Source: an uncultured Duncaniella sp. (GTDB lineage: Bacteria > Bacteroidota > Bacteroidia > Bacteroidales > Muribaculaceae). From it: a stretch of 64,000 bases of DNA. The DNA lies in NCBI GenBank assembly GCA_910586665.1, contig CAJUIX010000014.1, positions 1 to 64,000 of the forward strand. The letters run 5' to 3'. This document shows, piece by piece, positions 60,597-64,000 of the stretch. Position numbers and translations under genes: made by a program. Every line of letters begins with the position of its first letter. The first letter of the stretch is position 1. The notes under the pieces are model-generated. The model was not told the DNA's origin, made no database searches, and saw nothing but the letters and a program-made list of their open reading frames with translations.

Positions 60597-61706
60597 ATGG
60601 CAGAAAAAACGAATAAGAAACTGGAACGCGTGCTGATCTCAGGCGGAGGCACCGGCGGGCATATCTTTCCCGCCCTCTCGATAGCCAACGCCGTCAAGCG
60701 CCGCTACCCCGACGCGGACATTCTCTTCGTCGGCGCCCTCGGGCGCATGGAGATGGAGCGCGTCCCTGCTGCCGGCTATAAAATCGAGGGCCTTCCCGTG
60801 GCCGGTTTTGACCGCAAGCGTCTTTGGCGCAACTTCGGGGTGCTCCTGAAGCTGTGGAAGTCGCTGCGCAAGGCCCGTAAGATCGTCCGCGACTTCCGTC
60901 CCGACGTGGCGATAGGCGTCGGCGGCTATGCCAGCGGCCCTGTGCTCAAGCAGGCGCAGAAGTGCGGCATCCCGACCCTCCTCCAGGAACAGAATTCATA
61001 TGCCGGCGTCACCAACAAGCTCCTCGCCAAGAAGGCCGCCGCAATCTGCGTGGCTTACGACGGCATGGAGCGCTTCTTCCCTGCCGAGGTCATCGTCAAG
61101 ACCGGTAACCCCGTGCGGACCGACCTCGAGGCCTGCACCCTGAGCGTCGGGGAGGCCAAAAGCAAGCTTGGCTTTGACCCGGAGAAGCCCCTTGTGCTCG
61201 CAGTGGGGGGCAGTCTCGGCGCCAGGACTGTCAACGAGGCCGTGGCCACCTCGCTCGACATGCTCCGCGACAAGGGTGTGAACCTCCTGTGGCAGACGGG
61301 ACGCTACGGCGAGGCCGAGTTCCAGGCCATAGCCGGGAAATATCCCAATGTCAAGGCCGTTACTTTCATCTCCGATATGGCCACGGCCTATCGTGCCGCC
61401 GACCTCGTGGTCTCGCGTGCAGGAGCGGGCACAATCTCCGAACTCCAGAATCTCGGCAAGGCCTGCGTGCTCATCCCCTCGCCCAATGTGGCCGAAGACC
61501 ACCAGCGCCACAATGCCGAGGCCCTCTCGAAGCGCGACGGCGCGGTGATGATACTCGATGCCGACGCCGTGGCGACACTTCCGGCTACAATCGCCGACCT
61601 CGTCGACAAGCCACTGAAGCGGGAGGTGCTAAGCCGCGAAATCTCTAAGATGGCTCTGAAAAATGCCGACGAGAAGATTGTCGACAAAATCGTAGAGATA
61701 ATCTAA
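60597..61706 (+). CDS. murG: UDP-GlcNAc:lipid I GlcNAc transferase
   Basis: Membrane-associated glycosyltransferase of 369 residues that makes lipid II. N-terminal GGGTGGHIFPALSIA near 14-28, GVGGYASGPVL near 105, QEQNSYAGVTNKLLAKKA near 128 and the donor-site SRAGAGTISELQNLGKACVL near 274. The ATG at 60597 was preferred over a TTG 12 bases upstream because MAEKTNKKLERVLISGGG is the family start. Confidence 0.95.
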   Translation: MAEKTNKKLERVLISGGGTGGHIFPALSIANAVKRRYPDADILFVGALGRMEMERVPAAGYKIEGLPVAGFDRKRLWRNFGVLLKLWKSLRKARKIVRDFRPDVAIGVGGYASGPVLKQAQKCGIPTLLQEQNSYAGVTNKLLAKKAAAICVAYDGMERFFPAEVIVKTGNPVRTDLEACTLSVGEAKSKLGFDPEKPLVLAVGGSLGARTVNEAVATSLDMLRDKGVNLLWQTGRYGEAEFQAIAGKYPNVKAVTFISDMATAYRAADLVVSRAGAGTISELQNLGKACVLIPSPNVAEDHQRHNAEALSKRDGAVMILDADAVATLPATIADLVDKPLKREVLSREISKMALKNADEKIVDKIVEII

Positions 61707-61738
61707 CTTGAATTATAATCATCACATTGCTATTTTAC

Positions 61739-63127
61739 ATGAAATCCGATATAAGCAAGATACAGAACATATATTTCGTCGGAGCCGGCGGAATCGGTAT
61801 GGCTGCTCTCGAGCGCTACTTCCTCGCCAAGGGTAAGAACGTGGCCGGCTACGACCGCACATCGACCCAGCTGACCGACGAGCTTCGCTCCGAAGGTGTC
61901 GAAATCAGCTTCGACGAGAGTGCCGACACTATTCCGGAGGCTTTCCGCGACCCGGAGACAACGCTCGTGGTCTACACCCCAGCCGTCCCCTCAGACCTAC
62001 CCATCCTCGCCTATTTCCGCGACAACGGTTTCGAGATACTTAAGCGTGCGGCCGTCCTCGGGCTCATCACCCGCGGTTCCCGCTCACTCTGCTTCGCCGG
62101 CACCCACGGCAAGACTACAACATCGTCAATGGCCGCCCACATCCTGACGACCGGCCCGGTGGGCTGCAACGCCTTCCTCGGCGGAGAGATGCTCAACTAC
62201 GGGACCAACTTCCTGCTCAGCCCCTCGTCGGACTTCTCGGTCATCGAGGCCGACGAGTTTGACCGCTCCTTCCACCAGCTCACCCCCTATGTCGCGGTCA
62301 TAACCGCGACCGACCCCGACCACCTCGACATCTACGGCACCGAGGAGGCCTATCTCGAAAGTTTCGTCCACTTCACGGAGCTTATCCGCCCCGACGGCGC
62401 CCTGATTGTCCACGAGGGATTGAAACTCCGCCCGCGTCCGCAGGAAGGGGTGAGGGTCTACACCTATTCGCGCGACAGCGGCGACTTCCATGCCGCCTAT
62501 GTCCGCCGCGCCCCGGGAACGATTACCTTCGACCTCGTCACCCCCCGCGGTACCATCCGCAACATCAACCTCGGAGTCCCCGTGGAGGTCAATATCGAGA
62601 ACGCCATCGCCGCTGCCGCAGCTATCTGCGTCACCAACGCCTGGGACCCCGAAATCGTCCGTCAGGCCATCAGCAGCTACCGCGGCACCAAGCGCCGCTT
62701 CGAGACACATCTGAAGGAGCACAACGGTCTGGGTCATGTGATTATCGATGACTATGCCCATCACCCGGAGGAGGTGCGCAAGTCAATCGAGTCGGTCAGG
62801 GCGCTCTATCCCGGACGCCGTCTGACTGTGGCCTTCCAGCCCCATCTCTATAGTCGCACCCGTGATTTCGCCCCTGAGTTTGCCGACGCTCTCTCTGCCG
62901 CCGACACCCTCGTGCTGCTCGACATCTATCCCGCCCGCGAGGCCCCGATAGAGGGGGTAAGCTCACAAATCATATTCGATAATGTTAAATGTGAGGATAA
63001 AGTCTTAATTCCGAAAGAAAAATTGGTAGAAATGCTGAAAAATCGTAACTTTGACATTCTACTGACTCTCGGAGCCGGAGACATAAACACATTCATACCC
63101 CAGATCATTTCTGCAATACAGGATTAA
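61739..63127 (+). CDS. murC: UDP-MurNAc:L-Ala ligase
   Basis: Mur ligase of 462 residues adding the first stem amino acid. FVGAGGIGMAALERYFLAKG near 12-31, ATP motif GTHGKTTTSSMAAHIL near 122, EADEFDRSFHQLTPYVAVIT near 171-190, DDYAHHPEEVRKSIESVRAL near 338 and QPHLYSRTRDFAPEFADALS near 369. The ATG at 61739 was preferred over a TTG 12 bases upstream. Confidence 0.95.
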   Translation: MKSDISKIQNIYFVGAGGIGMAALERYFLAKGKNVAGYDRTSTQLTDELRSEGVEISFDESADTIPEAFRDPETTLVVYTPAVPSDLPILAYFRDNGFEILKRAAVLGLITRGSRSLCFAGTHGKTTTSSMAAHILTTGPVGCNAFLGGEMLNYGTNFLLSPSSDFSVIEADEFDRSFHQLTPYVAVITATDPDHLDIYGTEEAYLESFVHFTELIRPDGALIVHEGLKLRPRPQEGVRVYTYSRDSGDFHAAYVRRAPGTITFDLVTPRGTIRNINLGVPVEVNIENAIAAAAAICVTNAWDPEIVRQAISSYRGTKRRFETHLKEHNGLGHVIIDDYAHHPEEVRKSIESVRALYPGRRLTVAFQPHLYSRTRDFAPEFADALSAADTLVLLDIYPAREAPIEGVSSQIIFDNVKCEDKVLIPKEKLVEMLKNRNFDILLTLGAGDINTFIPQIISAIQD

Positions 63128-63162
63128 ATACCCTCTAAAGCTATAATTTGACTTATAAAGCA

Positions 63163-64000
63163 ATGCCGCGCTATCTATATGTAATATTTTCCCTGCTGCT
63201 CGCAGCCTATCTTGTGGTCGCACTGAGTGTGGCCGCGGGCACGCCCGACACGCAGCCCTGCCGGGGCTTCGAAATCACTGTCGAGGACAGCGAGGGGACG
63301 GCGCAGCGCTTCGTAAGCCCGTCGGAGCTGGCGCGCGAGCTTGATTCCTTACCAGAGAAGGCTCCGGGTATGGCACTGGCCAACATCAACACCCAGTCCA
63401 TCCGCAAGCGCCTCCTCGACCTTGACAAGATCGAGGATGTGGAGGTGGTGCGCATGACCGACGGCACTATCCGCATCAAGGCCACACCGATTATCCCGGT
63501 GGCGAGGGTCTTCGACCGCGGAGAGTCGTACTACATCAACCGCGCCGGCAAGCGAGTGGGTGCCGATGCACGCTACCACAAGGATGTCCCCGTCATAGAG
63601 GGGCACTTCGAGTATGCCGACACGGCCTTCACCCCCGCGTCGCTCCTCCCGCTGCTGGGCTACATCGCCTCCGACTCACTCTGGAACTCATACATCTCGA
63701 TGATCAAGGTGAAGTCCCCATCCGACATTATACTTGTCCCCGTCATCCGCGAGCACGTCATCAATATCGGCTCTGCCACTGACTTTGACGACAAGTTTGC
63801 CCGCCTGAAGAAGTTCTACTCCGAGGTCCTCCCGCTCCAGGGGTGGGAGAAATACGACACCCTCACCCTCAAATGGAAGGGGCAGCTCGTGGCCACCAAG
63901 CGCCGCCGCGCCCCGGTGAGGGTAGAGACCGTGAAGTATGACGACGAGGAGGTTGTCGACATGGGGACCATGCTCGCAGGCGAGGGCGTGGCGCCCGGAC
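63163..64000 (+). CDS. ftsQ: Cell-division protein FtsQ (cut by window end)
   Basis: The frame opens at ATG 63163 and is still open at the last base (279 codons seen). An N-terminal membrane helix (about 4-25, YLYVIFSLLLAAYLVVALSV) is followed by a periplasmic POTRA-like part (NINTQSIRKRLLDLDKIEDV, then EVVRMTDGTIRIKATPIIPV) and the FtsQ domain. It links FtsL and FtsB to the divisome. The position after murC is the usual one, and ftsA and ftsZ are expected next outside the window. Confidence 0.88.
   Translation, partial: MPRYLYVIFSLLLAAYLVVALSVAAGTPDTQPCRGFEITVEDSEGTAQRFVSPSELARELDSLPEKAPGMALANINTQSIRKRLLDLDKIEDVEVVRMTDGTIRIKATPIIPVARVFDRGESYYINRAGKRVGADARYHKDVPVIEGHFEYADTAFTPASLLPLLGYIASDSLWNSYISMIKVKSPSDIILVPVIREHVINIGSATDFDDKFARLKKFYSEVLPLQGWEKYDTLTLKWKGQLVATKRRRAPVRVETVKYDDEEVVDMGTMLAGEGVAPG

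Noticed and set aside
1..64000. CRISPR array, rRNA and tRNA genes
   Set aside because: No regularly spaced repeats of 24-40 bases with spacers and no rRNA- or tRNA-like sequence were seen. The only regular array, at 6767-6839, has 21-base units without spacers.

Overview
The window looks like a chromosomal piece of a Bacteroidales bacterium, most likely Muribaculaceae (S24-7). The supports are: promoters of the Bacteroidetes type (a -7 box TAnnTTTG, often with a TTTG about 20 bases upstream), almost no Shine-Dalgarno sequences, an ECF sigma / FecR / STN-type TonB receptor / DUF4249 locus, a DUF2795 protein, a PorZ-like protein and a Bacteroidales-order division and cell-wall cluster. The backbone is GC-rich. 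The taxonomic call is an inference from gene content; no rRNA or tRNA gene was seen.

Layout. 0-1.1 kb: intergenic DNA with hairpins and two small genes. 1.1-6.4 kb: a cell-surface signalling and uptake operon (ECF sigma, FecR anti-sigma, TonB receptor with a premature TAG, DUF4249 lipoprotein). 6.4-9.1 kb: dispersed repeats, a 4 x 21 bp promoter-like array, an NhaC-type antiporter and a WYL regulator. 9.2-13.0 kb: a lipoprotein and a second TonB receptor on the minus strand, then a DUF2795 gene.

13.1-31.3 kb is an 18.2 kb integrated mobilizable element flanked by a 19 bp near-perfect direct repeat (one mismatch) inside a 37 bp imperfect one. It carries a tyrosine integrase, a RhuM/PLD-like protein, an excisionase-like HTH protein, a primase-helicase gene broken by a 74 bp insert, a structured region upstream of a MobV relaxase, and a complete type I restriction-modification locus (hsdM, a DUF1016 nuclease, hsdS, hsdR). 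Behind hsdR sits an AT-rich cargo cluster: a C-terminally anchored membrane protein, a PIN/GNAT-like/EVE-like fusion, an ASCH protein and an HNH protein. This cargo is the best candidate here for an undescribed defence system.

31.3-34.2 kb holds a carboxylesterase, a long inverted repeat, and a junction where an AraC regulator and a GH3 glucosidase have both lost their 5' parts. 34.3-40.7 kb is a minus-strand SGNH esterase / metH / comM operon. 40.9-46.4 kb carries rplS, a 47-residue membrane protein, a DUF3943 protein, hpt, adk, xseB and an M13 peptidase. 46.5-51.4 kb has manA, a conserved hypothetical, porZ and rdgB on the minus strand. 51.6 kb to the end is the division and peptidoglycan-precursor cluster rsmH-ftsL-ftsI-murE-mraY-murD-ftsW-murG-murC-ftsQ, with ftsQ cut by the window edge and no mraZ in front.

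Two families of short dispersed repeats decorate the backbone intergenic regions. A palindromic family with arms TGTAGGGACGC / GCGTCCCTACA has about ten copies, none seen inside the mobile element. A larger mosaic family is built around an ACCCCAGG...CCTGGGGT hairpin.
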